From: Yoonia rosea | GTDB lineage: Bacteria > Pseudomonadota > Alphaproteobacteria > Rhodobacterales > Rhodobacteraceae | Direction: 5' to 3' | NCBI RefSeq assembly: GCF_900156505.1 | Contig: NZ_FTPR01000001.1 | Location: 1,550,001 to 1,614,000, forward strand | Length of the DNA stretch: 64,000 nt | Shown here: positions 29,162 through 38,075 of the stretch, piece after piece | How positions within the stretch are numbered: the first letter of the stretch is position 1 | How the letters are laid out: each line of letters starts with the position of its first letter | Position numbers and translations under genes: made by a program | Notes under the pieces: generated by a model | The model's database searches: none | What the model saw: only the letters and a program-made list of their open reading frames with translations | Told to the model about the DNA's origin: nothing

Positions 29162-29216
29162 GCGGGGCAATCCACGCAAAGGACGCAGCGCATGCATCCT
29201 TTCACGATTGCCCCGC
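29162..29216. promoter_or_regulatory. Long inverted repeat in the parE leader region
   Basis: GCGGGGCAATC (29162-29172) is perfectly repeated in inverted form as GATTGCCCCGC (29206-29216). Inside it AAAGGA pairs with TCCTTT around a loop containing GCGCATGC. The structure ends 48 bases before the parE start and could be a leader-RNA fold, a terminator without U tract, or a cruciform. Confidence 0.5.
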
Positions 29217-29264
29217 GCACGCCTGCCTGCCATTATGTCCCAAACCAAAGAAATGAGCAGTACC

Positions 29265-31223
29265 ATGGCCAACGACCTCCTCTCCGGGGCCAGCCCCGAC
29301 GACTACAACGCCGACAGCATCGAAGTGCTTGAAGGGCTCGAACCCGTCCGCAAACGCCCCGGCATGTATATCGGCGGCACGGACGAACGCGCGCTGCACC
29401 ATCTGGTGGCCGAGGTTCTGGACAACTCCATGGACGAAGCCGTCGCAGGGCATGCCAACCGGATCGAGGTGGAATTGCACGCCGATTATTCGGTGACGAT
29501 CAAGGACAACGGGCGCGGCATCCCGATTGATCCGCACCCCAAGTTCCCCGACAAATCCGCACTCGAAGTCATCCTCTGCACGCTGCACGCAGGCGGCAAA
29601 TTTTCGGGCAAAGCGTACCAGACCTCGGGTGGTCTGCACGGTGTGGGCGCGTCGGTGGTCAACGCGCTGTCCGACAGCATGGTCGTGCAGGTCGCGCGCA
29701 ACAAGGAACTTTACGAACAACGGTTTTCACGTGGCATCCCGCTGGGGCCTGTCCAAAAACTGGGGCCCACGCAAAACCGGCGCGGCACCACGGTAACCTT
29801 CCACGCGGATGCGGAAATCTTTGGCAGCCAGCGGTTCAAACCCGCCCGCCTCTTTGCCTCGATCCGCTCCAAGGCCTACCTCTTTTCGGGTGTCGAAATC
29901 CGCTGGAAGTCCGAGATCGACGACAAGGAAACCCCGCTTGAGGCGACCTTCCACTTCCCCGGCGGCCTGTCGGACTACCTCAAGGAAACGCTGGGCACCG
30001 CATCCACCTACGCCGACAAACCCTTTGCCGGCACCGTGGACTTTAACGAAAAATTCGGTGAACCCGGCAAGGTGGAATGGGCGATCAACTGGACGCCCGT
30101 GCGCGACGGTTTCATCCAGTCCTACTGTAACACCGTGCCCACGCCCGAAGGCGGTACGCATGTCAGCGGCTTCTGGGCCGCGATCCTGAAAGGGATCAAA
30201 GCCTATGGCGAGCTATCAAACAACAAAAAAGCCGCGCAAATCACCCGCGAGGACCTGACCTCGGGCGGCTGCGCGCTGGTGTCGTGCTTTATCCGCGACC
30301 CTGCCTTTGTGGGGCAAACCAAGGACCGCCTGTCCTCGGAAATTGCCGCCAAAATGACCGAAGGGGCGGTGCGCGACCACTTTGACAACTGGCTGGCCAA
30401 CGACACGAAATCCGCGGGTGCCATCCTTGATTTTCTGGTGTTGCGCGCCGAAGAACGCCTGCGCCGTCGTCAGGAAAAAGAGACCGCACGCAAATCCGCC
30501 ACCAAGAAACTGCGCCTGCCCGGCAAGCTGACGGATTGCACGTCGAAAGACCGCGCGGGAACCGAATTGTTTATCGTTGAGGGCGACAGCGCGGGCGGAT
30601 CAGGCAAAGGCGCGCGCAACCGCGTCAATCAAGCGCTCTTGCCGCTCAAGGGGAAAATCCTCAACGTGCTGGGGGCAGCGTCATCGAAACTGACGACCAA
30701 CGCCGAAATCAACGACCTCTGCGAGGCGCTGGGTGTCGGCATGGGCACGAAATTCAACATTGACGACCTGCGCTACGACAAGATCATTATCATGACCGAC
30801 GCCGACGTCGACGGCGCACATATCGCGTCGCTCTTGATGACCTTCTTCTTCACGCAGATGCGGCCCCTGATCGACAACGGCCACCTCTATCTGGCCTGCC
30901 CGCCGCTCTACCGCCTGACGCAAGGCGCGCGCCGCGTCTATGTGGCCGACGACGCCGAGAAAGAGGCGGTCATGGCCAAAGGCCTTGGCGGCAAAGGCAA
31001 AATCGACGTGCAACGCTTCAAGGGCTTGGGCGAAATGGACGCCAAGGACCTTAAAGAAACCACCATGGACCCCGCCACCCGCAAACTGATCCGCGTCACC
31101 GTGCATGACGATGTGCCGGGCGACACCGCCGATCTGGTCGAGCGTCTGATGGGAAAAAAGCCGGAGTTGCGGTTCCAGTATATTCAGGAAAACGCACGGT
31201 TTGTGGAGGAGTTGGATGTTTGA
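29265..31223 (+). CDS. parE: DNA topoisomerase IV subunit B
   Basis: ParE is the ATPase subunit of topoisomerase IV, which decatenates daughter chromosomes. The 652-residue protein shows the GHKL ATPase motifs (EVLDNSMDEA near residue 52, KDNGRGIP near 83, the SGGLHGVGASVVNAL lid near 121), and the TOPRIM part with ELFIVEGDSAGGSGK near 450 and IIIMTDADVDGAHI near 525. The usual ParE N-terminus suggests the ATG at 29265; two in-frame starts lie upstream. Its stop is a single base from the stop of the convergent accessory gene. Confidence 0.95.
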   Translation: MANDLLSGASPDDYNADSIEVLEGLEPVRKRPGMYIGGTDERALHHLVAEVLDNSMDEAVAGHANRIEVELHADYSVTIKDNGRGIPIDPHPKFPDKSALEVILCTLHAGGKFSGKAYQTSGGLHGVGASVVNALSDSMVVQVARNKELYEQRFSRGIPLGPVQKLGPTQNRRGTTVTFHADAEIFGSQRFKPARLFASIRSKAYLFSGVEIRWKSEIDDKETPLEATFHFPGGLSDYLKETLGTASTYADKPFAGTVDFNEKFGEPGKVEWAINWTPVRDGFIQSYCNTVPTPEGGTHVSGFWAAILKGIKAYGELSNNKKAAQITREDLTSGGCALVSCFIRDPAFVGQTKDRLSSEIAAKMTEGAVRDHFDNWLANDTKSAGAILDFLVLRAEERLRRRQEKETARKSATKKLRLPGKLTDCTSKDRAGTELFIVEGDSAGGSGKGARNRVNQALLPLKGKILNVLGAASSKLTTNAEINDLCEALGVGMGTKFNIDDLRYDKIIIMTDADVDGAHIASLLMTFFFTQMRPLIDNGHLYLACPPLYRLTQGARRVYVADDAEKEAVMAKGLGGKGKIDVQRFKGLGEMDAKDLKETTMDPATRKLIRVTVHDDVPGDTADLVERLMGKKPELRFQYIQENARFVEELDV

Positions 31224-31224
31224 C

Positions 31225-31986
31225 TTAGAACAAGGAAAACAAAGCGAATAAACCAGCAGGAATTCCGATCATTGCAGAAATAAATGCCACTACCCTCGCC
31301 GGTCTGCTTTCCAGTGCCCTGTCCATTCTAACCGGCAAAGACCGCCCTGCCGTTTTGAGCTTGCCCTTAGAAGCACGCTCCAAGACATACCGAAAAAACT
31401 CAACCTTCGAAATAGTAGAACTATTCATTCGAATAAATTCTTTCCTACCAAAAGCCGAAGCTTCTTCTTCCCCAGTGAGAAACCGAGGGTCTCTTGTACC
31501 GTTTATTTCCATCAGCTTTAGCATTCTAGGATCGGGGGCATAGTCAGGACCATAATTGTACTTCAAAATATCGCTCACGTTTACACGATTATCAAAAGGA
31601 ATCGTTGGTGGTTCTTTTTTTACAAGTACCCTGAAACGATGCTCCAAATGCTCAAAGCCAAACACCGTATTTCTCATATTCCAATGCAGCCAGCATTTGT
31701 CAAAATGGTTCTGGGCGAAGCCAAAGAACCGCTCTAGTAATGCTTTCTCAATCTGGTCGTATTCCTCCTCAACATTCTCCCTTGGAATATCCAGTTCTTC
31801 AGCAATGGCATGTAGAGAAAAATTCGTAGTCTGTCTGTTTTCAAAAAACATCACCACGATGGACGTAATCCTTGGTGAATAAGCGTTCTCAACTTCATCA
31901 AAAAGTGATTGAGAGGAATAGTGAATGATAAGGTAAGTTGAAGGTTTGCTCCGGAGGAGCTTCAAGGTGTTCTTGATATGATACAT
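31225..31986 (-). CDS. Accessory protein with C-terminal membrane segment, possible defence-type gene
   Basis: A 253-residue protein encoded by DNA plainly richer in A+T than its neighbours. A good GAGG ribosome site lies five bases before the ATG. The N-terminal 120 residues form a compact region (TYLIIHYSSQSLFDE, SPRITSIVVMF, FDKCWLHWNMRNTVFGFEHLEHRF); the C-terminal 22 residues (VVAFISAMIGIPAGLFALFS) are one membrane segment. I recall similar proteins scattered in accessory and defence-like loci, but no function is established. The lone position next to parE and the composition suggest transfer. Domain and role are not assigned. Confidence 0.75.
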   Translation of the reverse strand: MYHIKNTLKLLRSKPSTYLIIHYSSQSLFDEVENAYSPRITSIVVMFFENRQTTNFSLHAIAEELDIPRENVEEEYDQIEKALLERFFGFAQNHFDKCWLHWNMRNTVFGFEHLEHRFRVLVKKEPPTIPFDNRVNVSDILKYNYGPDYAPDPRMLKLMEINGTRDPRFLTGEEEASAFGRKEFIRMNSSTISKVEFFRYVLERASKGKLKTAGRSLPVRMDRALESRPARVVAFISAMIGIPAGLFALFSLF

Positions 31987-32427
31987 GATTTCCTCAAAAA
32001 AGAAGCTCTACAGAATTCAATATCTATTCAACTTTGATAAAGTCTCTCGAAAAGTCACGCCAGGCGATATCATTAGTGTGTAGAGAGGCGTCGCAGCCAC
32101 ACCAATTAATGCCAAAGTCCAAACGTATAGCCGTTTAGATTACACCACAAAGGTCGCGTCCAATCTCGACCCCATTTGCTCCCGCACGACGACAAACTAT
32201 CCCCTCAAACCACGCAACGGTCATGACACCCCCACCGTCGCAAAAGCGCCCTCCGGGGGGAGGTCGGGCGCTGCCCGGCGGTGCCGGGCGGGGTGTTTGG
32301 TGAGAGGCATCGCCAAACTGGCAGGGGGGGCCCAACCGTGCCCCTGTGTACATACGCCTTGTGTACAGCTTGTGTACGCAAAACATACGCCCCTTTCCCT
32401 TGCGTCACGCCGCCCTATTTCCCCCTT
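31987..32427. other. Intergenic region at an accessory-gene boundary
   Basis: A 441-base stretch without a convincing gene. The first 150 bases are A+T-rich and hold the promoter of the accessory gene. At 32245-32289 two GC-rich hairpins stand back to back: AGCGCCC/GGGCGCT, then GCCCGGC/GCCGGGC with a three-base loop. At 32345-32377 TGTGTAC occurs three times (starts 32345, 32360 and 32371), just upstream of the third DUF1194 gene. Confidence 0.6.
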
Positions 32428-33150
32428 ATGCGCTATTTGATTCTTGCCCTTTTCCTCGCCTCTCCATTGGCCGCACAAGAGGTTGAAACAGACCTCGAAT
32501 TGGTCCTGCTTGCCGATGCCTCCGGCTCAATCGACGCCGACGAGCTGCTGTTCCAGCGCCAATCCTATGCCACAGCGATCACCGATCCGGCGGTTGTTTC
32601 GGCCATTCAGAACACGCTCTACGGCTCCATCGCCGTCACGTATGTCGAGTGGGCCGCGACCCAAGCGACCGTCGTCGGATGGACCGTGATCACGGATATG
32701 GACAGCGCCACCGCCTTTGCCAACGCCCTCATTGGCCCGCCGCGTCAGGCGCGCGGTGGCAATGCCATCGGATCGGCACTGCTGTACGGGATGGAGCAGA
32801 TAGAGGGTAATAATATCAGGGGTTTCCGCCGCGTGATCGACTTTTCGGGTGACACGATGGCCAATTCCTATGGCCCTGCCATCACCGACGCGCGCGATCA
32901 GGTGGTCGCCAATAATATCACGATCAACGCCCTGCCAATCCTGCGCGGCGGCGATATCATGCGCAATCCGCTCCCGCAGCTTTACGAGGAAAACATTATC
33001 GGTGGCCCGAATGCGTTCGTCATGCCTGCGTTTTCGGGGCCCGAATTCACCAACGCCGTGCGCCGCAAGCTGATCCTCGAGATCGCAGGCACCACGCCGC
33101 AAACCGCATATGCCTTACTCCTGCTGGAGGGATTGCAGGTAGGCCAATAG
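32428..33150 (+). CDS. Secreted DUF1194 (VWA-like) protein, third copy
   Basis: A 240-residue exported protein: signal peptide RYLILALFLASPLAAQ, then LVLLADASGSIDADE, a MIDAS-like DxSxS near residue 30, and RVIDFSGDT near 135. The C-terminal FTNAVRRKLILEIAG matches the ends of the two DUF1194 genes at 3613 and 4302. It is a single gene behind a region with repeated TGTGTAC elements and overlaps the converging cytochrome gene by 36 bases. Role unknown. Confidence 0.87.
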   Translation: MRYLILALFLASPLAAQEVETDLELVLLADASGSIDADELLFQRQSYATAITDPAVVSAIQNTLYGSIAVTYVEWAATQATVVGWTVITDMDSATAFANALIGPPRQARGGNAIGSALLYGMEQIEGNNIRGFRRVIDFSGDTMANSYGPAITDARDQVVANNITINALPILRGGDIMRNPLPQLYEENIIGGPNAFVMPAFSGPEFTNAVRRKLILEIAGTTPQTAYALLLLEGLQVGQ

Positions 33151-33510
33151 GTCGACAATCGGCTGCGACGTCAGAATGGGCTGCCCTGTTTCGGCCTTGG
33201 CGGCCACATCTGTACCTTCAAAGAAGTCCCCGTAAACCGGCATCATGCTGCCATGACTGACCAGCGGATCACGCCCGTCAATCCGCATGATCACACGTGC
33301 GGTAGGAAACACGCCACCATTCTCGGCGGCAAGCCGTGTCAGGTTGCTGGGCGCCACTACCAAAGACGGGGACATCGGCCCGTTGCCGGTGGCCGCGTTG
33401 CCGTGGCAGGTGGCGCAGTAAAAGCCGAAAAGCGCCTCGCCCTGCATCGCATCCTGCGCTGCAACAGGGGATGCAAGGCCCAACGCCAGTATCGCGGGAA
33501 AGATACGCAT
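33115..33510 (-). CDS. Periplasmic cytochrome c (class I)
   Basis: A 131-residue exported monohaem cytochrome. The signal peptide ends near PVAAQ; YCATCHGNAATGNGP near residue 31 is the haem motif, and the SMMPVYGD segment near 85 supplies the axial Met. It is similar across its length to the lipoprotein cytochrome at 34315: both have APxxLTxxAAxNGGVFP and end in a YLxSxQQ helix. Start set by AGGAG upstream of the second possible codon. Redox partner unknown. Confidence 0.88.
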   Translation of the reverse strand: MRIFPAILALGLASPVAAQDAMQGEALFGFYCATCHGNAATGNGPMSPSLVVAPSNLTRLAAENGGVFPTARVIMRIDGRDPLVSHGSMMPVYGDFFEGTDVAAKAETGQPILTSQPIVDLLAYLQSLQQE

Positions 33511-33578
33511 CACGGTCTCCTCTATGCTGCTGGGACCAGCCTAGCAGAGGATGCGCCTTATGCGTTGATGCAAATCAA

Positions 33579-34220
33579 CTAGCGTAGTGTCAGACCACCA
33601 ATCGCAGCCCGGATCACGCTGTTGGTGTCATCACTGTCACCCGATACGGCCAGCCCGATCAGCGCCCCTTTTTCACCGCCAAAAGCACGGGCATAATCCG
33701 CCGCCAGATCAACGCTTTCGTTGAACGATCCGGTCCCGGCCTGCCGCAGCGCAACCGTCACCCCCTGCCCTGCAGGACCGTAAGGCGACGGGATCACCTG
33801 CCCGCGCGCATGGTTGCCACCCCAGGCGTATTGGATGATCCGCACATCATCATTGCCCAGCAGGGCGCGGATATTCGCCCCTTCAAGGCTGGGCGCAATG
33901 CTTTGCGGCACAAACACGAAGTAGAGCGAGATGTTGCGATCATCCCCGCCTTTCAGGCTCAGATCCGTGGGGGGCACGGATTGTTCGACGCTCCAGTTCC
34001 ACGTCGCGGCGCGCGTCCCCCAATCTGCTGGCGCCACACGGCTCCAGGCGATTGACACAGCGCCTTCCGATACCAGCCCGAGGTTCTGGCCAAAAACATA
34101 GTCATTTGAACTGAACAGCGACAGGCGCTGCTCTTGCCAACCGCTGTCGAAGCGCACTTCGCCTGCCTGCGCACTTGCGGCGAAACCAAGGGCAAAAACT
34201 GTCGCAAAAATCCGGTGCAT
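33579..34220 (-). CDS. DUF3047 exported protein
   Basis: A 213-residue protein with signal peptide (HRIFATVFALGFAASAQA) and the DUF3047 plan: SNDYVFGQNLGLVSEGAVSIAWSR near residue 38 (split), NISLYFVFVP near 95, and VIRAAIGGLTLR at the end. DUF3047 is a common uncharacterised periplasmic family. It lies between two related cytochrome c genes on the same strand, which hints at an electron-transfer or envelope role but does not prove it. Confidence 0.75.
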   Translation of the reverse strand: MHRIFATVFALGFAASAQAGEVRFDSGWQEQRLSLFSSNDYVFGQNLGLVSEGAVSIAWSRVAPADWGTRAATWNWSVEQSVPPTDLSLKGGDDRNISLYFVFVPQSIAPSLEGANIRALLGNDDVRIIQYAWGGNHARGQVIPSPYGPAGQGVTVALRQAGTGSFNESVDLAADYARAFGGEKGALIGLAVSGDSDDTNSVIRAAIGGLTLR

Positions 34221-34314
34221 GAAAATATCCTCTGTAAGCTTGAGGATAGAATTAGCCCAGTTACGATACGCAGGCATCCGGCATCTGCCGTTTTCACGCG
34301 AACGTTAGCGCAGG

Positions 34315-34698
34315 TTACTGCTGGATGGATTCCAGATATTCAGACAGCATCAAGAGTTTCATCGGTACCGGCGTGCCCAACCCCTGCTCTTCCACGATCA
34401 CGGTTTCACCCAGATCACCCGCGCCGAATTCCGGCATCGCAGCGCTGAAATGCGCGCCACGGTCCAGGCCGTCGATGGTGCTCATGACCTGATTGACCGG
34501 AAAAACACCGCCATTACGTGCAGCGATCGTGGTCAGATCAGGCGGGGCCACGGCCAGACCGCGCGCTGCCGGACCGTTGCCTTTGCCATCGGCCCCATGG
34601 CAGCTGGCGCAGTTTTCCATATAGGCTGTCCGCCCGTCGATAGGTTCTTCGACACAAGCCGTCAGGCCCAGCGCCAGCAAAATAATGACGTACCGCAT
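34315..34698 (-). CDS. Cytochrome c lipoprotein
   Basis: A 127-residue cytochrome c with lipobox LTAC at residue 15 instead of a cleavable signal, so it is probably membrane-anchored. CASCHGADGKGNGPA near residue 30 binds haem and AMPEFGAGD near 89 gives the axial Met. It is paralogous to the soluble cytochrome at 33115. Ribosome site AGGAGG stands six bases before the ATG. Confidence 0.88.
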   Translation of the reverse strand: MRYVIILLALGLTACVEEPIDGRTAYMENCASCHGADGKGNGPAARGLAVAPPDLTTIAARNGGVFPVNQVMSTIDGLDRGAHFSAAMPEFGAGDLGETVIVEEQGLGTPVPMKLLMLSEYLESIQQ

Positions 34699-34781
34699 AT
34701 CAGCCTCCTGTTTTGTCCAGACTGTAACAAAAGCACAGGGCCTGCCACCATGATTTGTATCAATTCGCAGATTATGGTCAT

Positions 34782-35465
34782 TCAGGCCGTTTCGAGCACG
34801 CCACCATTCAAACGTACCTGACGATCCATCCGCGCGGCCAGTTCAAGGTTATGTGTCGCAATCACAGCCGCAAGGCCCGTATCGCGCACGAGGCTCATCA
34901 GTGCGGCAAACACCTGATCCGAGGTATCAGGGTCAAGGTTTCCTGTCGGTTCATCCGCCAGCAAAAGCGCAGGTTCATTGGCCAAGGCTCGGCAGAACGC
35001 CACCCGCTGTTGTTCGCCCCCCGAAAGCGCCGCAGGACGGTGGCCGGCACGCGCCGCGATCCCGACACGATCCAGCAAGGCCATCGCGTGTTTCTCGGCC
35101 GCGTGCTCGGAACGGCCGTTAGCCAGTTGCGGCAGGACGATGTTTTCGAGCGCTGAAAACTCCGGCAGCAGATGGTGGAACTGATAGATAAACCCCACGG
35201 TTGACCGGCGCACTGCGGTGCGTTTGCGGTCAGACAGGCGGGTCATATCCGTGCCCTCAATCTGCACGGTGCCGTGATCGGGCGTGTCCAAGAGGCCAGC
35301 GATATGCAGCAAGGTGGATTTCCCCGCACCAGACGGGGCGACCAGCGCCACCACTTCACCCGGTTTGACGTTCAATGAAACGCCTTGCAGCACACGCACT
35401 TCATTCGGTTTGCCGGCGTTGTAGGTTTTCGTCAGGTCCGCGACCTGTAGTGTGAAATCACTCAT
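34782..35465 (-). CDS. lolD: Lipoprotein-releasing ABC transporter ATPase LolD
   Basis: LolD powers release of outer-membrane lipoproteins from the inner membrane to LolA. The 227-residue ATPase shows Walker [10 protein letters not shown] near residue 42, [15 protein letters not shown] near 145 and Walker [12 protein letters not shown]. It overlaps lolC by eight bases, downstream on the same strand. Confidence 0.95.
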   Translation of the reverse strand: MSDFTLQVADLTKTYNAGKPNEVRVLQGVSLNVKPGEVVALVAPSGAGKSTLLHIAGLLDTPDHGTVQIEGTDMTRLSDRKRTAVRRSTVGFIYQFHHLLPEFSALENIVLPQLANGRSEHAAEKHAMALLDRVGIAARAGHRPAALSGGEQQRVAFCRALANEPALLLADEPTGNLDPDTSDQVFAALMSLVRDTGLAAVIATHNLELAARMDRQVRLNGGVLETA

Positions 35466-36726
35466 AGCGCAGCGCCTCGACAGGGTTCATCCGGGCGGCA
35501 CGGCGCGCGGGAAAGATCGTGATAATCCACGACAGGCCCAACGACAGCGACACCGCTTTGAGCACATCAACAAGCCGCAATTCTGCGGGGATATTGTAAA
35601 TCCCCCTGATGGAGGGATCCCAGACACCGCCCCCCGCGACATAGTTCACAAAGCTGAAAATCGTGTCGATGTAGATGGCAAAAAGGCAGCCAAGGATCAC
35701 GCCCAGCGCAGTCCCGATCGTACCAATTCCCGCGCCGCAGATGAAAAATATCCGCAGGATCGACCCTTCGGTCAGGCCCATAGTGCGCAGGATGCCCACA
35801 TCGCGCCCCTTGTTTTTCACCAGCATGATCAGCCCGCTGATAATGTTCATCGACGCCACCAGCACGAGGATCGACAAGATGATAAACATCACATTGTCCT
35901 CAATCGTCAGCGCGCGCAAAAAACGCCCGACGCGGTCCTGCCAGCTATAGGCCCACATGCCGGGGCCCGCGGCATTTGCGATCTCTTGCTTGAGAACCTC
36001 TGACTGGTTCAGATCGTCCAGCCTGATTTCCAACTCATCCGCGACACCGTCACGGTTCATGATCAGCTGTGCGACGTCAAAGGGCAGATAGACACGTACT
36101 TCATCAATCTGGAAGCGGCCCGTCGAGAAGATATAAACCACCTCATAGGCATTGCGCCGTGTGGCCTGCCCCATGGGTGTGGACGCGCCCGAGCGCGTGG
36201 TCAATTCAATCCGGTCCCCGATATCAAGGCCAAGGTTCGCCGCCAAAGCAGAGCCAATCGCAATCCCGTTCGGCAGGTCGTCGATATTGCCCGAGGTGCG
36301 TTCGCTTTGCACAATGGCGTCTGACGCTTTGAGATCCTCAAGCCGGATGCCGTGAATATCCGCCAGCCCGATCCGCCCCGACGGACCCGACGCCATCGCC
36401 TGCCCGCGGATCAGCGGCGCGACGGTCCGCACCCCGTCTACCGCGCGGATATTATCAGCCACCTGCTCGAAATCCGTGATCACCCCGCGCGGCATCACCA
36501 CACTGACATGGGCGTTGGCCCCCGCGATTGTGTCAATAAACTCGGCGCGAAAGCCCGAACGCACCGCCAGCGTTGCAATCAGCGCAAACACCGCGAGTGT
36601 GACACCGATCAGGCTGATCCATGTCATCACGCTGACACCGCCCTCGGCACGTTTGGCGCGGATATAGCGCCACGCGATCATCCATTCGAATTTTGCAAAG
36701 GGACGTGTTGTCCTGACCTCGGCCAT
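35458..36726 (-). CDS. lolC: Lipoprotein-releasing ABC transporter permease LolC/E
   Basis: A 422-residue FtsX-type permease: cytoplasmic start (PFAKFEWMIAWRYIRAKR), first membrane segment near 35, a periplasmic domain, and three membrane segments in the last 170 residues. The alphaproteobacterial single permease does the work of both LolC and LolE. The GCAGGAG ribosome site precedes the ATG. It overlaps lolD. DUF2937, peroxiredoxin and proS lie upstream in the same direction. Confidence 0.94.
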   Translation of the reverse strand: MAEVRTTRPFAKFEWMIAWRYIRAKRAEGGVSVMTWISLIGVTLAVFALIATLAVRSGFRAEFIDTIAGANAHVSVVMPRGVITDFEQVADNIRAVDGVRTVAPLIRGQAMASGPSGRIGLADIHGIRLEDLKASDAIVQSERTSGNIDDLPNGIAIGSALAANLGLDIGDRIELTTRSGASTPMGQATRRNAYEVVYIFSTGRFQIDEVRVYLPFDVAQLIMNRDGVADELEIRLDDLNQSEVLKQEIANAAGPGMWAYSWQDRVGRFLRALTIEDNVMFIILSILVLVASMNIISGLIMLVKNKGRDVGILRTMGLTEGSILRIFFICGAGIGTIGTALGVILGCLFAIYIDTIFSFVNYVAGGGVWDPSIRGIYNIPAELRLVDVLKAVSLSLGLSWIITIFPARRAARMNPVEALRYE

Positions 36727-36792
36727 AAATGCTCCTGCTTGGGTTTGCCGCAAGGTGGTGCGCGGAGGCGCAATGGTCAAGCGGGTGCGCGC

Positions 36793-37398
36793 TTATCTTT
36801 GTACGCCCGCAAGTCGTGGCCTGTTGGGCGGCGTTTCCGCCACAAGCGTCGGACGCGTCACAGGCGGGTCGGCCTTGATCACTGGCGCGCGGCGCTTCTT
36901 GGTCGCGGGCACGGGCTTTGCGCGGCGGAACGGCATGGAAATGAACGCCGCCAATATCGCGAAACCGGCCCAGCCGCCCAAGAAACCTGTTCCGGCAGAG
37001 GCGGCCCCCGCCACGCTCAGCGGCACAGCCGGTGTGAAATCATCCCAGACCGCAGCAAGCGTCGCAGGATCAGCCATGCGGTGCGGCAATGTCAGTCGCT
37101 CCAACGGGGTCGCCGCGCGCAAGACCATCAGGTTCTCGCTCAGCCGCGCATGACGGGCAAAGGTCCGGCGCCAAAGCGCCTCTTGCGAGGCCACGAGCGG
37201 GGTGTCTGCCATCGCCTGCAGCATTTCTTCGCGCCCCATGCCATCGGCAAGGGCGGTTTCGTCGAAGTCCACAACCTGCCGCGTGAGCTCATCCACCTGA
37301 CCGGCCAGCCGTTGCAGGTATTGCTGCGAAAATTCAGGGTATTGCGACAGGCCAGCGGCACCACTCAGCCCACCGATCAAACAGAGGACCCTGATCAT
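36793..37398 (-). CDS. DUF2937 family protein
   Basis: A 201-residue protein with an N-terminal hydrophobic segment and the DUF2937 start LSQYPEFSQQYLQRLAGQVDEL (here abbreviated by position: residues 17-38). A second membrane segment GFLGGWAGFAILAAFISMPF near 150 is followed by a basic, Pro-rich tail. Found between peroxiredoxin and lolC, in a run of same-strand genes. Function unknown. Confidence 0.8.
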   Translation of the reverse strand: MIRVLCLIGGLSGAAGLSQYPEFSQQYLQRLAGQVDELTRQVVDFDETALADGMGREEMLQAMADTPLVASQEALWRRTFARHARLSENLMVLRAATPLERLTLPHRMADPATLAAVWDDFTPAVPLSVAGAASAGTGFLGGWAGFAILAAFISMPFRRAKPVPATKKRRAPVIKADPPVTRPTLVAETPPNRPRLAGVQR

Positions 37399-37502
37399 GC
37401 CAGCACCCAATTGCGGGAAATCATTGTCATCTGCTGCCTCAACGCATTTTGTTTTGGGGCAAATTAGCAAATTTCGGCAGCGCTGTTAATGCGCAATCCG
37501 CG

Positions 37503-38075
37503 CTATGCGCGTTCTTCCGCGTGTGTCCGCAGCCAATCAATCACATTCGCCGCATCCTGATCGGGTGGGAACACCGGATAGAATACTTTGGCAATGACCC
37601 CGTCACGCGCAATCATCGTCAGGCGCTTGTGCAGATACTTGCCGTCCGCTTCCATGCCCGGCAGATCAAGCGCCTTGCCGAATGCCAGATCGGCATCAGA
37701 CAAAAGCGCGAACGGCAGGTGCAGGCGTTCGGCCGCCTCGGTCTGATAGCCAGTGTCCTGCGTGGAAAGCCCAAAGAGGTTATCCACGCCATAGGCCTGC
37801 AATTCGGCGAAGTGATCGCGGAAGGCACAGGACTGTGGCGTACACCCCCGCGCACCGGGGATGTCGTTCCAGCCTTCGGGCAGGTCACGGTCAGGGCGGC
37901 CCGTCATCGGATAGACATAGATTACGGTCACACCGCGCAAGTCGCCGAGCGTGATTGCCGGGCCGTCGGTGGCTTTCAGGGTCACATCCGGCAGCGACTG
38001 ACCTTCAAGATGCGCCGCCTTGCCATCATCAGCAGGTGCGGGGATCAATGTCCAGTCGACGTCGGACAAGCTCAC
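37503..38075 (-). CDS. Peroxiredoxin
   Basis: A 190-residue thioredoxin-fold peroxidase of the AhpC/TSA-Bcp group. The usual peroxidatic loop is extended: [10 protein letters not shown], an insertion, then [16 protein letters not shown] near residue 77, with two Cys (CTPQSC). LSTQDTGYQ and [11 protein letters not shown] follow as in Bcp proteins. It reduces hydroperoxides in the cytosol. It overlaps proS by four bases, so the two are co-translated. Confidence 0.87.
   Translation of the reverse strand: MSLSDVDWTLIPAPADDGKAAHLEGQSLPDVTLKATDGPAITLGDLRGVTVIYVYPMTGRPDRDLPEGWNDIPGARGCTPQSCAFRDHFAELQAYGVDNLFGLSTQDTGYQTEAAERLHLPFALLSDADLAFGKALDLPGMEADGKYLHKRLTMIARDGVIAKVFYPVFPPDQDAANVIDWLRTHAEERA

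Noticed and set aside
37503..38075. Peroxiredoxin active-site insertion as a novelty
   Set aside because: The GRPD...[10 protein letters not shown] form recurs in a known subgroup of peroxiredoxins, so it is not unusual.
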